A DNA stretch of 64,000 nucleotides. Source: Chamaecrista fasciculata (Eukaryota; Streptophyta; Magnoliopsida; Fabales; Fabaceae). The stretch lies in contig QANZ01017774.1 in NCBI GenBank assembly GCA_003254925.1, forward strand, positions 62,001-126,000, given 5' to 3'. Positions 47,466 to 58,947 of the stretch are shown one piece after another; the first letter of the stretch is position 1, and each line of letters starts with the position of its first letter. The position numbers and the translations under genes were made by a program. Below the pieces are notes generated by a model. It was given only the letters and a program-made list of their open reading frames with translations. It was not told where the DNA came from and searched no databases.

Positions 47466-49520
47466 CTTAATTCTTTGATTAATTTCTTCTTCAATTCTTC
47501 TAAAAGACTCTTCTCATGTGGATCGATTCACACCAAGCATGAATTTTACTTGTACACTGATCAATTCAACAAACAATTTAAAGAAAATTAAAAAAAAATT
47601 ATCATATATTAATAAAGTAATATTATACATGTATATATATGCATGAGAAATTTGTACAATTAATTAATAAAATGAGAATATTGTTCTCTGATTAGATTTG
47701 TCAGCTACTTTAATTCCTGTGATAGAATATATCTCATCAAGAATTGAAGCTGGCCGGCAAGCAATTAAAAGCGCTCTGCTCTCAATCAGCTTGTCGCCAG
47801 TTCATATATATGATTAATTAATTAACAACAATTATTCTCTAATTAATCAGTTTCTATTAATTATATGATTTCTCATCAGCTAAAACAAAATGAAACAGAA
47901 GATCGATAGCTGTGCGCGCCTTTAATTTGGGTGAATGGAATGGGAAATGCTTAAATTAAGGATTTCTATTGTTAAAAAACAAACAGAACTGAAGAATTGA
48001 TTAGAAGAATTCAGATCACAACACAAACGAATGAAATTCATATATATATATACATATATAATAATAATAACAATAATAATAATTACTTACACGATGAGAT
48101 CCTGAGAGAGAATTCTGGGGCTAGCTATTAGCTGGTAATAATTTTTAGTGCTAGCTGTTCAACAAGCTTTCTTCCACCATGCATAGAACCAAGAATTGAA
48201 TTGATAAAAAGATCTATTGAGGACTTTAATTGAAGGTGAAGATATATATAGAGAGAGAGAATTAGAGGAAAAAGAAGGAATTGCAGAGAGGGTTTTCCAG
48301 AATGAGGTATGAGATATATATATATATATATAACCTCAAATAAAGCCTCAACAAGGCTTAGGGTTGATATAGGAGCCTCTTTCAGGAAACGAAATTTTTA
48401 CTAAATAGTCAAATACAAACGACAACTTCTATTTGGTAAAGAAGATCCACATATATATATATATAATATTAATTCTTTTTCCAATAATTTTACACCACCA
48501 CATTATATTATTATATTATATATATATATACATATATATTCTAAAATGATTAAAAAGTAGTCGGTTTTACTTGGGCTTCGTGGCACCATAGAAATATGAC
48601 ACATCATATGATCCTCACACTATAGATACTAGCTAGCTAGAAATTATAATCCTGGCTTAGCTTTATTTATATAGTTCAGGGAGGTGGATTTAGTAAATTG
48701 TAAAGTATGATACGCTGAAGATTCAAAATATTTATATTTAACATATTTCAGTCATATTATTGTATCATTTCCATAATCCATATTTCACTTACTGAATACA
48801 GTCACTGTGTGCCTTCAGTGTTATATATGAATACACATATACAATTATACATACAGATTATATTCAAATTGTGCAGCTATAGGCACCGTACTAATTATTA
48901 CTAGCTTAGCTAGACTCTGAGCTTCAATATGATTGGAAAAGAATATATATATAGAAAAGAGCTAGCTAGGGTTTAATTTGATTTTACTTAAGACAAATAA
49001 TACAGATGAGTCAAATTAAAGCAGAGATAATTATACCTCCGAAAGAGCATTAGACATTAGTACTCGTGAAAGAATTTATGTTGTTAATTGGATATATACA
49101 TATATATATATATAGTATCCAGAACTTAATTAGTAGTAAACCCTAAATCCTAATCAAGACGTACTAAGCGCGTATGATATTAATTATGATACCTTTTGGT
49201 ATTTAAGAAGTTTTAGGATCTTCAAACACTTAGAGAGAGAGCTGTCACATATCTAATTCTAATTCATATGCTTAATGATGATAAACACTGGCTAAGATTT
49301 GCAAGAACTACTTAATTGGGAAATTAATCATATATATATATATATTAAAAATATTAAAAGGACTAAGGTAGTAGATAAGTCATAATCAGAGAGGGTTGAA
49401 AAAGTTGTGGTGTATGGTATTGGAGTGTCTGATATCCGTTGGATTAGAATAGAGATAGAGAGATAGCTATAATATGTACGTAGGTTCAGTATAGAATAGG
49501 AGAGGGGAGGGACCAACTTA
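47466..49520 (-). promoter_or_regulatory. Upstream region of the TCP gene
   Basis: AT-rich with many TA runs and gctagctag-like palindromes (about 48112-48165, 48632-48641). It probably includes the promoter and leader of the minus-strand TCP gene. No separate gene. Confidence 0.35.
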
Positions 49521-50060
49521 GGGTCCTTTTTGTATGTCATGGGGTAAGTAAAGGAAAAGGTTTTACAAGGGAAAGATTGTGAGGGAAAGAAAAAGTAGTT
49601 GAGGGAATGTAAAGTAAGTAAAGATTGAAAGTGTTTGGTATAAAAAGGTAGGAGAGAGAAAGTAAAATAGATATAGAAAGAAAATTACAAAAATGTCTTT
49701 CCCACAACCACCACAAGACCACTGCCGCCGCCGCCCACTGCTGCCGTCCACGGTAGCCTGCGTCGCCATCCACCGCCGTACACGGTGACCGGCGCCGCCG
49801 TCCACCGCCGCCGGTCACCATCAGGGGAAGAAGATGGGATGGGAGTGAGAGGGGCAAATTAGAAATTCTACCATAATTCTCTAGGTAGACTTGGATTACA
49901 TCAGAAATGTGAAGTAAAGAAAAATGGCCTATGTAATGTAAAGCCCTTTACATTGTAATCCACTTTACATAGCTCAAATTACCATACCAAACACATGAAA
50001 GTCTTGGAATCCGTATCCTTTTACAATGTAATCCCCATTTCATTGGTAACAAACGGAGCC
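49521..50060. mobile_element. Harbinger-like MITE (540 bp) with a GC-rich core
   Basis: Imperfect terminal inverted repeats gggtcctttttgt / acaaacggagcc are flanked by TTA at 49518-49520 and 50061-50063, as in PIF/Harbinger insertions. The middle (about 49710-49830) is strongly GC-rich with ccgccgccgccc-type runs, quite unlike the surroundings, possibly captured gene sequence. Confidence 0.7.
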
Positions 50061-50175
50061 TTAGGTTCTTTAAAGCATCCACTACTACTCAACTTAGAGA
50101 AAATAAGGGACCACACACATACACAAAACTCACACACACACATATATGTATATATATATAAAATATATATAAATG

Positions 50176-50207
<32 letters not shown>

Positions 50208-50344
50208 TATTCGGGATGGCAGTGAGATTTGCACAGCACAGCATAACTTGGAGTATTCTCTAGCTAGCTGTAACTTTCTTCCTATATATATATACCACTT
50301 ATTGACTTAATGTTGGTTTAATATAATTAATTATGCCTAGCTCT

Positions 50345-50378
<34 letters not shown>

Positions 50379-50390
50379 GCTAAAATATTA

Positions 50391-50968
50391 ATAGTCAAAT
50401 ATACTCATTTTGGTCCTCAAACTATAAGATAATTTTCATTTTGATCATAAGATTAAACTATTTTTTGTTTTGTTTTTTTCCTCAAACTTTCACTTTATTT
50501 GTTCTAGTTTGGTCCCAAAATGTTATTTTGTATGATTTGTGCTGTTATTTCTAATATAAATAGTTGAGATAAATTATTTCTCTCTTATGTAATGGCCAAA
50601 AAGAAAATAATTTTTCTCTTATATGTGTCATGATAAATGAATTGGCAAAGAGATAAAGAAAATTTTTCATTCTTAGTCATAATTTTGAGATAAATTTCTA
50701 GTTGATTTTTATCTCCAATTTATGACTAAGAATGAAAATTTGTTTTCTCTTCATCATAACACACTTATTAAGACAAATATATATTATAGAGAAATGATCT
50801 ATCTCAATTGTACATGTTATAAATAATGGCAGAAACTTGACGAAATCACATTTTGGGACCAAAATGAAAGAAATGTGAAAATTTGAGGACCAAAACGGAA
50901 CAAAAAGTAGTGTTATGACCAAAATGAAACTTACCCAATAGATTGAGGACCAAAAAGAAGTTTTAGCC
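50391..50968. mobile_element. Degenerate foldback element
   Basis: Inverted arms with 'attttggtcctcaaac' at left and 'ttgaggaccaaaaagaag...tttagcc' at right, with a second internal pair (attcttagtcataa / ttatgactaagaat). TSD unclear, borders approximate. Confidence 0.6.
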
Positions 50969-50999
50969 AACATTGATTAATTAAGCTCTGCTTCCTGCA

Positions 51000-51100
51000 G
51001 TTAATTTGAGAGTCTTCTTATTATATATATATATATATAATAATGAAACTGTGAATTTGAGAGTCTTCTTATTATATATATATATATATATATATAATAA
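51000..51100. repeat. Two-unit tandem repeat with TA core
   Basis: The module 'tttgagagtcttcttattata' plus a TA run and taataat occurs twice, the first copy running from about 51005 and the second from about 51055. A simple local duplication. Confidence 0.75.
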
Positions 51101-51570
51101 TATTTGTGGTATGTACTGTGGTATTCTGAGTTCAAATCTAAGAACCCTAATAGACACACTTTTAGACAAATTTTTAGGGTTTACTATTCAGATGCGGGGT
51201 CTGTCAACAGACAGTTATTAGACGTTAGTTTTTTTTAGCTTTTTTGAGAAGAGAGAATTGAAGAGTCACATATCATCCAAAGAAACCTAGTTTTGGACGA
51301 AACCTTTGAATGCTTTAACTATATATATACAAAATAATTATATTGGGTGGAAATTTAATTGGTTTATTAAATGTTTTATGCGTTTGATTGCTTAAAATAT
51401 CAACCTCTCAATATGTAGGCAGGTTAATAATTATGTAATTATAGCTAGTAAATATAAGAATATGAACAGAAATATAATTATTATATATGTCACTCCGGCA
51501 TATTGTCACAAAGTAGGTTCGTCTCCAGCGTTGGCAACTCGTCGACGGTGGAGGAGTTGTACAGGAGGAT

Positions 51571-51730
51571 GGATTTACTGAAGTATGTTTTTCTGAAGTG
51601 CACTTGCAGTGTGAGACATACATCTTAAAATTCACAGTTTCATTAGACTCATACTTTAATGAAACTGTGAGTTTTGGATGTATGTCTCACACTTCAGGCC
51701 CACTTCAGGAAAACTTATTACAGTGGATCC
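51571..51730. repeat. 160-bp imperfect hairpin
   Basis: Two arms of about 70 bp pair nearly throughout (gtgtgagacatacatc with gatgtatgtctcacac; cacagtttcatt with aatgaaactgtg) around a loop of about 12 nt. No terminal TSD was found, so it may be a small foldback transposon or a hairpin RNA precursor. No known microRNA is recognised. Confidence 0.7.
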
Positions 51731-51865
51731 AAGTTCGTTGTACAGAGAGAGATCTTGAGAGAGAAAAAGTATGTAAATAGAGAAAAGTGGGCTAGACAAG
51801 AGAGAGAAATTACACCTATATAGGATTAATTAGGAATTTTCGAAATATTCATTAAACACGCAAGT

Positions 51866-52012
51866 GCTTAGTACAATAGTAAGCGAGCTGCACCCTAGGT
51901 TAAGTGAGCTAAGTTCAAGCTTTAAAGTTGGCACTGTTGGGAGAACTTTAACTGTGTCAACTCTTAACTCGAATATTCGATTGAGATTAATCTTCACTTA
52001 AACAGTTACATA
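51866..52012 (+). mobile_element. tRNA-derived SINE, copy 3
   Basis: Reads gtaagcgagctgcaccctag, then a degenerate B-box region, gttgggagaact, and 'attaatcttcacttaaacagttaca'. Same family and order as the copies at 29526 and 29724. Borders approximate. Confidence 0.65.
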
Positions 52013-52310
52013 TATAAATGAAGAATATCCATCATTTAAAGGAAAAAAATATACATTAAACCAAAATGAAAAAGTGACATGTACACATAAAACCAATTTA
52101 AGCGTTAAAATAAATCTTGAAGTTAAATCTTAAAAATTCTCATAATTTTAAATAAAAAAATATTTTTAAAATAAAATAATAATAATATATTTATAAAAAT
52201 TTTTTTTATTAAAAATATAATAAAATATTTTTTTAATTTTAAAATTTTAATAATTATTAAATTTAAATTCATCTTTACATATTTTAATGGATATGCAAAA
52301 CACACCAGTG

Positions 52311-52341
<31 letters not shown>

Positions 52342-52925
52342 TGCATTCGTCATAAATAGATAAGATAACATGATGTTGAGGAGAAAAAGTTTTGAAAGCA
52401 TGCATGCTTTGCTTTGTTTAAAGAGAAAAAGGAAAATTCGAGTGAGTGAGTGAATTGAAGAAACGATCAAGGCTCAACAGTGTATGTTGCAGCTATATAG
52501 GTGCACAGAAATTAAAGTTGTGAAAAGCAAAAACTGATGAGTGACGACCTTAGCTTAGCTTCTTGATGATATTTACTATTTATTGTTAATTTGTCTCATC
52601 ACTCACTAAAGTTTAAAACTGTGTTGATAGTTAAACATCATAGTGTGTACAAACAGTTATAGCTGCTTTCAAAATGAACTACTTGAGTTTGTGTGCCCAA
52701 TCGATCAATATGTAGCTATATACACTATTAGCTAGAGAGAGAGAGAGAGATTTATAATAATTAAGTATGAGCAGCTTTTTACTTGAAGACTACTCGCTAA
52801 ACAATTTCTAGAAATTAGGAATCTTCATTCACCAAAATAATTGAAACGTTAATTCATGGCACATTACTGCAGCTGCAGTTGTACACTGGTCAAAAGCTGA
52901 GCCCTCTATACTTTATACATTTTTT

Positions 52926-53476
52926 GGGAAAAAAAATAACACTTTCAAACCCTAACAAATTAAAATTGGATTCAATTCAAACACACAGATACCTAGCCAC
53001 CAGCAATAATTCAACTTCTCTCAGTTCTCAAGCTTCATTTCCCCGCCAAGAAATGTCCCTATAGTATATTTTGCCCAAAAATTAACGAAAAAATGTATTT
53101 TTATCTAGATTTCACCCTTCTTTCAAGATTTCTTTTCATTTAGGTTTCTGATTCATCTCATAATAGTCTAGAAAGTTTATCGTCTTTATTCACAGGAATC
53201 TTTCTTGTTGAATTGAGATTTTTGATAAATTAAGATGATAAACTTAATTTCTGAATTATTTTGAGATGAATCAAGGACTCGAATGAAAAGAAATCTTGAA
53301 AGAAGGGTGAAATCTAGATAAAAATGTATTTTTTTCATTAACTTTTGAATACAAATATACCACAAAGACCCTTTCTACTAACGGAGTAAATCTCCAACCC
53401 CAAATTAATACTTTCTAAATTACAATGACCCAATTTCCAAATGCTCCAGACCACAAGGACTTTTTTTTAATTTGCC
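52926..53476. mobile_element. Degenerate Mutator-like foldback
   Basis: An internal pair (about 53089-53155 with 53265-53335: gatttcacccttctttcaag and its complement) gives the palindrome. The right end (ccacaaggac...aatttgccc) is of the foldback family's type; the left end is worn. No clean TSD. Confidence 0.55.
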
Positions 53477-53807
53477 CTAATTAATTACTTGAAATGTATA
53501 TGCATTGCGGCTAGAATTTAAACTTTTGATTATTGGCGTTGTGTTCTCTAGTTTTGTTATGGGTGTGTTTGTTTTATTATATGTCGGGGTCTGACCTTTA
53601 TATATGTGTGTGTTTGAATAATGTGCAAGACTGCAAGTTATTGCAGGAAACCGAAAAAGTGGTGGACTTAACGAGAAAAGGGTTTCGGTTTCGTAATGAA
53701 TTGAAGATATATATGAATGAATTCTCTTGTCTCTTCCTAACACCATAATGGATCACATAAATAATAAATTAATAATTGACCTTCACTCACTTCTTCAACC
53801 AACTATA

Positions 53808-54154
53808 ACTATACTGTATTATATGGCTAAATCATTTTATGATTGATCAAAAGTAATAAATTAAAAAATTAAAAGAGAAAAAAAAATTCACCACTCTCTC
53901 TCTCCACTTCTTTAAAAAAATAAATGAATTAACAAAATACAAAAAACAATTAAAAATTAAAAAATGCCACCACTCTCTCTCCCCACTCACTCTCCTCATA
54001 TGAGGTAATTTCAAATTGATCCTAAATATTTTATTTATTTTAGATGAATCTTATATATTTTTATAATTTCTCAAATTGGTCTCAAACTTACTCTTTTATC
54101 AATATAAAAATTAATTCAAACGTTACATGCATAACGGGCACGCCAAGCCCCTAG
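53808..54154 (+). mobile_element. Short non-autonomous Helitron
   Basis: The 3' end has a hairpin, gggcacgccaagccc, followed by CTAG and then host T, the Helitron terminus. The likely 5' end, ctatactgtattatatgg, resembles the TCTATACTATATTATA start of the element at 55516-55822, but the first base differs. No helicase is encoded. AT-rich body with ccaccactctctctc repeats. The 5' border is approximate. Confidence 0.65.
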
Positions 54155-54879
54155 TATGTTATATTACTCTCTTCAATAGTCTTTATGCTAGGTCCCTTAT
54201 CCATAGACTTTGAAAAAATTTAGATAAAGTTTCTTATATTTTTGTTACGAGCTTTCTTTAATTACAGGTTTAATTTATATTCCCTCTCTTCTATGCTAAA
54301 AAAGTGTGTTTAATATTCTCTTTCTATTATGATTGGTCATGCATAAAATTTTTGTCACGTGTCAAATGTTCATTGGAGAACTTTATAGTAAAGATATAAA
54401 GAATTTTACCTAAGTCTTGCCCGTAAGTTTTACGTATGTATGTCTTAAGTCTTAACGATCATATAAATATTTTTTAAATAAATTAATAATTTAATTTTTG
54501 AAAGATCATCAAGTTAATAGCTCGATCAATCTTATAAATATTGAAATATATAGTTTAATTCTTGGAAAAGCTGAACAATATGCTCTTTAATTAATTCATG
54601 AAAAATACTAGTAATTAAGTATATTGTTTAATTATTTTATAAATTAAACTGTATATTTTAATTTTTTATGGACCTATCCAGCTTGAAATAGGAACATATA
54701 TATTCAATAGTTGGAACTAAAATAAAACATTTCGCCAACATTCATGAAGACTAATCCAAACATTTTGAAACATAAAAGATTAAAATGAACATGAAGACAT
54801 ATATACATTTAGGACCAAAATGACCCTTTGACAAAAGCAATTAACATGATTATGCATAATTAAATAATAAATTAGTGGT

Positions 54880-55300
54880 ATAGGCAAAATCAAGATCGAT
54901 CCACAAAGACTAGTCTTATCAAAAATTTATCGACCAAGGCTTAAGAAATCAACATAAAAACATAAATAAGAAAGTAATTACTAATAAATGAAAGCTTGGA
55001 AAGTTAATTTTCATGGAGTCTCATACTCAATCATTGATACCTGACCGCATCTATCGCTAGGTGGCCAAAAATACCAGAATTAAATGCACTATAGTGGTGC
55101 AATCCGAGTCGATCTCTCGAGGAACTCTTGTGCAAAATTCAAATGCAAACGATACCAAGTTATCACTAATTGGGTGAAAGCGAAGGAAATTTGTTCTTTG
55201 ATTGTTTGTCTATGACCTAAAACAATAATTAAATAAAGCAATAATATTTTTGGGGTTTTTTTATTAAAAGACCGAATTGAAAGATCAATACCAATTACAT
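54880..55300. repeat. Unclassified repeat-like sequence
   Basis: A stretch of higher complexity (ctaggtggccaaaaatacc, gagtcgatctctcgagg) unlike the surrounding AT-rich DNA. No open frame, terminal repeat or TSD was found. It may be a remnant of a larger element. Confidence 0.3.
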
Positions 55301-55394
55301 ATTTTTCTATCGATTATAATAGACTAATGATTCGACAAGGTAGGCTCACTATTTCTCTAAAGTTAATTAAAGAATAACGTATCCAATTTTATCA

Positions 55395-55450
55395 TCTATA
55401 TATATTAACAAAGACCAATCTGAACATGAACGAGCACGCCAAGCCCCTAG
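55395..55450 (+). mobile_element. 56-bp Helitron remnant with both ends
   Basis: Starts TCTATATATATTAAC after an A and ends gcacgccaagcccCTAG before a T. This is the same 3' end as at 54140-54154. Almost the whole body is missing, so it looks like an internally deleted minimal copy. Confidence 0.55.
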
Positions 55451-55515
55451 TATATATATATGGGTATGAATATGTGTGTGTGATGGAGATGAAAACGCCG
55501 AATGGATATATCATA

Positions 55516-55822
55516 TTAGGGGCTTTTTGTGCCTTAACGGGTACAGAAATATGTATATAACGTTTGATTTGACATCTGTAGTTATTCAGTGACTAAATAG
55601 TATATTTTTATTATTCAAGAACTAAATCGTTAGTAGTGTGAAAATTTAAGAATCAAATAATAAGTTTTCACTTTCTTAAATCTCATCTACTACTTTCTCT
55701 TCCCCATTATCTAATAGTTAGCAAATTATCAAGTTCCACGTGTTTATTTCTTATTTTTTTTATTTTAATTTAATTATTTTTAACCAACCAAAAGCACACT
55801 CACACATATAATATAGTATAGA
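55516..55822 (-). mobile_element. Non-autonomous Helitron (307 bp)
   Basis: On the minus strand it starts TCTATACTATATTATATG after host A and ends with a hairpin (ggcacaaaaagcc) plus CTAA before host T. Both ends obey the Helitron rule (5' TC, 3' CTRR, A/T insertion site). No coding capacity. Confidence 0.75.
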
Positions 55823-56337
55823 TGAAATAACTGCAAGAGTATGCAGCAAATTAGGGCTTGTGAATGCGTGAGGGCTCAAGTGAATACTATATATGGCCAT
55901 CATATATCTTTATGATGGCAGGCGCTATTTAAGAACATGATGCGCCCCATTTAATAAATGTGTGTTTGGTCAGACACATACAGATATATTGATGGACACC
56001 TTCATTTACAGAACAAAACTTTAATTTACAACATACACTAAGAACAAGTAGAGAGACAGAGAGAGACAGAGAGAGATCATAAATTAATAATTAATCGAAG
56101 TAATATGGCTTTGAAAGATTAATCTATACCCGGTCCCCAAAGATAAATCTTATAATAACTTTTTATTGCAAACCAATAATCGAAGTATCAGTTGTGAAAA
56201 TTAAAGCATATTTCAGCGACAGCTCTGTACCATTTTTAATGGGGTGGATCCTAGTTAACCTGCTTTTTTCATTTGATTAATATTGGGTCTGGTTTCTATG
56301 TAGTTTTTCTTTTGGAGCATTTCTTAGTTTTTTTAAA

Positions 56338-56843
56338 GGCCAAAGTTCTATATTGGTCACTCATGTTTGCTTAAAGTTTTGTTTTGTTCCCTTATGTTTG
56401 CTCAAGGTTACGTTTTGGTTCCTCAAGTTTTTTTCGTTCCGTTTTGGTTTTTCCTGTTTGCTCAAAGTTCCGTTTTGGTCCCTAAAGTTTTCAAAAAGTT
56501 CCACCGTTAGTCTCTGATTCTTTTCCATTCATTTTTTTTGTTAAAAAAAGGAAAAAAAAACTAACTTTTATCTCCCAATAATTTTGCTCTTTTGCATTAA
56601 GGTCCTTCCCTTTTGTAAAAGAGCAAAATTATTGGGAAATGAAAGTTTATTTTTTTCCTTTTTTTTAATAGAAAAATTGGATGGAAAAGAGTAGTCAGAG
56701 ACTAACGATGAAACTTTTTAGAAACTTGAGGGACCAAAACGAAAATTTGAGCAAACATGAGAGACCGAAGCGGAACGAGAAAAACTTGAGGGACCAAAAC
56801 GGAACTTTGAGCAAACATAAGGGACCAAAATAGGATTTTGGCC
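56338..56843. mobile_element. Mutator-like foldback element (506 bp)
   Basis: GGCCAAAGTTC at the left and ATTTTGGCC at the right, with several 'ttttggtccct / gagcaaac' modules in inverted arms. A perfect 9-bp TSD, TTTTTTAAA, is at 56329-56337 and 56844-56852. Confidence 0.88.
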
Positions 56844-56939
56844 TTTTTTAAATTATTATTGTAGCTCCTTTTAAAACGGCACACCATGGACAATAATTAA
56901 AAGACAACAACATATAACTTAAATGGTGAAAGATCCATT

Positions 56940-57545
56940 CAGTCCTAGAGTTCTCTCAAAAGAAATAGAGTCTTTAAAACACATTAAACATAAAGGCAGG
57001 AATACAATTAAAGATAGTGGTTGGGGACAGATTCAGTCTTCCCCCATTTGCTAAGGTATTTGCTACTCCATTTGCCTCGCGGAAGATGTGCTTTAAGGAT
57101 GCTTGCTCAAACTTAGTTAGGAAGAATCTATAATTTTTTATCAGAGGAAAAAAGCGATGATGAGAGGAAATAGAATTATCAAGAATGAGATTGACTGTTG
57201 TTTTTGAGTCAGATTCCATAATAAAATGTGTTATATTATAACCAAGCTTGGTTAGTCTAGTGATTAGCTCACTAGGTCGCTTAAACAAGTGTCGGGAGTT
57301 CGATCCCTGCCTTATGTATGCAGCAACCAATTGGCCAGCGGCAAACCCTAAAATAGAGCTCAGATCCGCGGATGATTAGTCCTTAGGTCATCGGGCTGGG
57401 GGATACATTGGGAAACTAAAAAAAATATGTTATATTATGTTCAAGAGCTAGCTTAAGTCCCTCCTCCACTCTTCATCTTCCATTCTATTTGGCCCCTGTT
57501 CTTTTATTTCGTCATGTCGCTTTTCTTGCGGCACAGTGCAGTAAC
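56940..57545 (-). pseudogene. LINE-type RNase H remnant split by a SINE
   Basis: The minus strand encodes VEEGLKLALEHN before the SINE and ITHFIMESDSKTTVNLIL after it, then HIFREANGVANTLANGG. These are the typical ESDS and REAN...A.LA motifs of the plant RNase H domain (RVT_3) carried by LINEs and some host proteins. It is a fragment without flanking reverse transcriptase here. The two halves read through the SINE's target site in one frame, so the SINE arrived after the RNase H segment. Borders are approximate. Confidence 0.7.
57240..57427 (+). mobile_element. tRNA-derived SINE inserted in the RNase H remnant (188 bp)
   Basis: An A-box-like ggttagtctagtgattagc, a strong B box gggagttcgatccctg, a body with ccgcggatgattagtcc and a short A tail. 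Target duplication TGTTATATTAT at 57229-57239 and 57428-57438. Confidence 0.88.
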
Positions 57546-58719
57546 TGCCTCACCATATATATAGATATGTATATATATATATAAGTCACACATGCAAACA
57601 CACTTCTCACTCAAATTCAACACATTATTTCAAACCCTAGCTATTTTAATTTAATCATTCTTTTTTCATCATGTCTATGCGTATTCGAAAAAGATAATAT
57701 ATGTATTATATTTTTTTTTATACTAAACGAAATTCATTAAAGAAAGCAATAACATAGGGTGTATAACATTTTCAGGTTATACATCTTTGGGAATCATAAA
57801 GATTACATATATGTATTATATTTGATATTTGGTATTTGACAAATCTCCAAAATTTTTAAAATATCTAAAAAATTATAGATATAGAATAAAATATCTTACT
57901 TCAATAATCAAATATATTTAATATATTGGATACCCAAATATCTCTAACTAAAATAAATTAATTAAAAGATAATAAAAAAAAATTATATTATAAGATATCT
58001 GATACAAGTAGCATGACTATTCATTAATTTCGGCTAACCACAAGGTGAACCAAAAGCAAGAAATTAATTAAGGTGATACTAAACCAATTTAGTTAATCGG
58101 TGAATGTATGGAAGAACAAATAGATAGATACTATATAAGAAATAATGAAGTGAAAAAAAAAGGAGAGAGAGAGTGAGAACACAATAATGGATGAATGATG
58201 CATGTGGTCCTGTGAATGGGAAGAATTGAAGAAGCATGCAATTGGAAAAAGAATAAGGAAAGGTTGCATTATTCAGTAAAGATGAAGTCACTGCGCAACA
58301 CTATGATCATAAGCTCCATCCATATTTGTGACTATTCAATATTAAACCATCAAACAAATTAACATCAATCACATTCATTCCCACAAGTTCCTTTCATGAG
58401 TAGTGTGAAAAGAAAACAAAATAAAAGAAAAGCTATTACATACAAACCTAAATTTTGTACGTAAATTAATAATTTGATATTTTGGAAGATGATGAGAGAG
58501 ATATATATCTTAGTTTGAATTTTAAAAGATGAAATTAATTATATCATTTAATAGATATATAACTATAATAAGCAGTTTATTTGTTAAAGTTACCAACCAA
58601 AGTCTAATGACAAATATTCTTTTTTGTAGTTTTTTTTTTAAATTAAGATATTCATTGTCGAGAATAATGATTAATCTCTTTGTCACAGGTTCTCCACTTA
58701 AACTATTAAGTTAGTCTAA

Positions 58720-58947
58720 GATACAAAGTTTGATTCTTGACATGAGATGCAATTGTTGATGTGGTATAATTATAGTCATTGATGTAATTTAATGTTAAAA
58801 AATAATAAAAAAAATAATAAATTTTTTAACCAATCAAAACTGTGTAAAGTTACATCACTAATTACATACAACTAACTTTTCCATGTGTCATTATCTTATT
58901 GGCTCATGACTCATTGCATCACATCTCCTAAAACAAACTTTGCATTA
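58720..58947. mobile_element. hAT-like MITE (228 bp)
   Basis: Ends gatacaaagtttg / caaactttgcatta are inverted repeats. The 8-bp TSD TAGTCTAA is at 58712-58719 and 58948-58955. The internal sequence is shared with the partial copy at 29165. Confidence 0.82.

Noticed and set aside
49537-49857. 106-codon minus-strand frame rich in Gly/Arg/Trp
   Set aside because: It lies wholly within a MITE and owes its length to GC-rich simple sequence; treated as possible captured sequence, not a gene.
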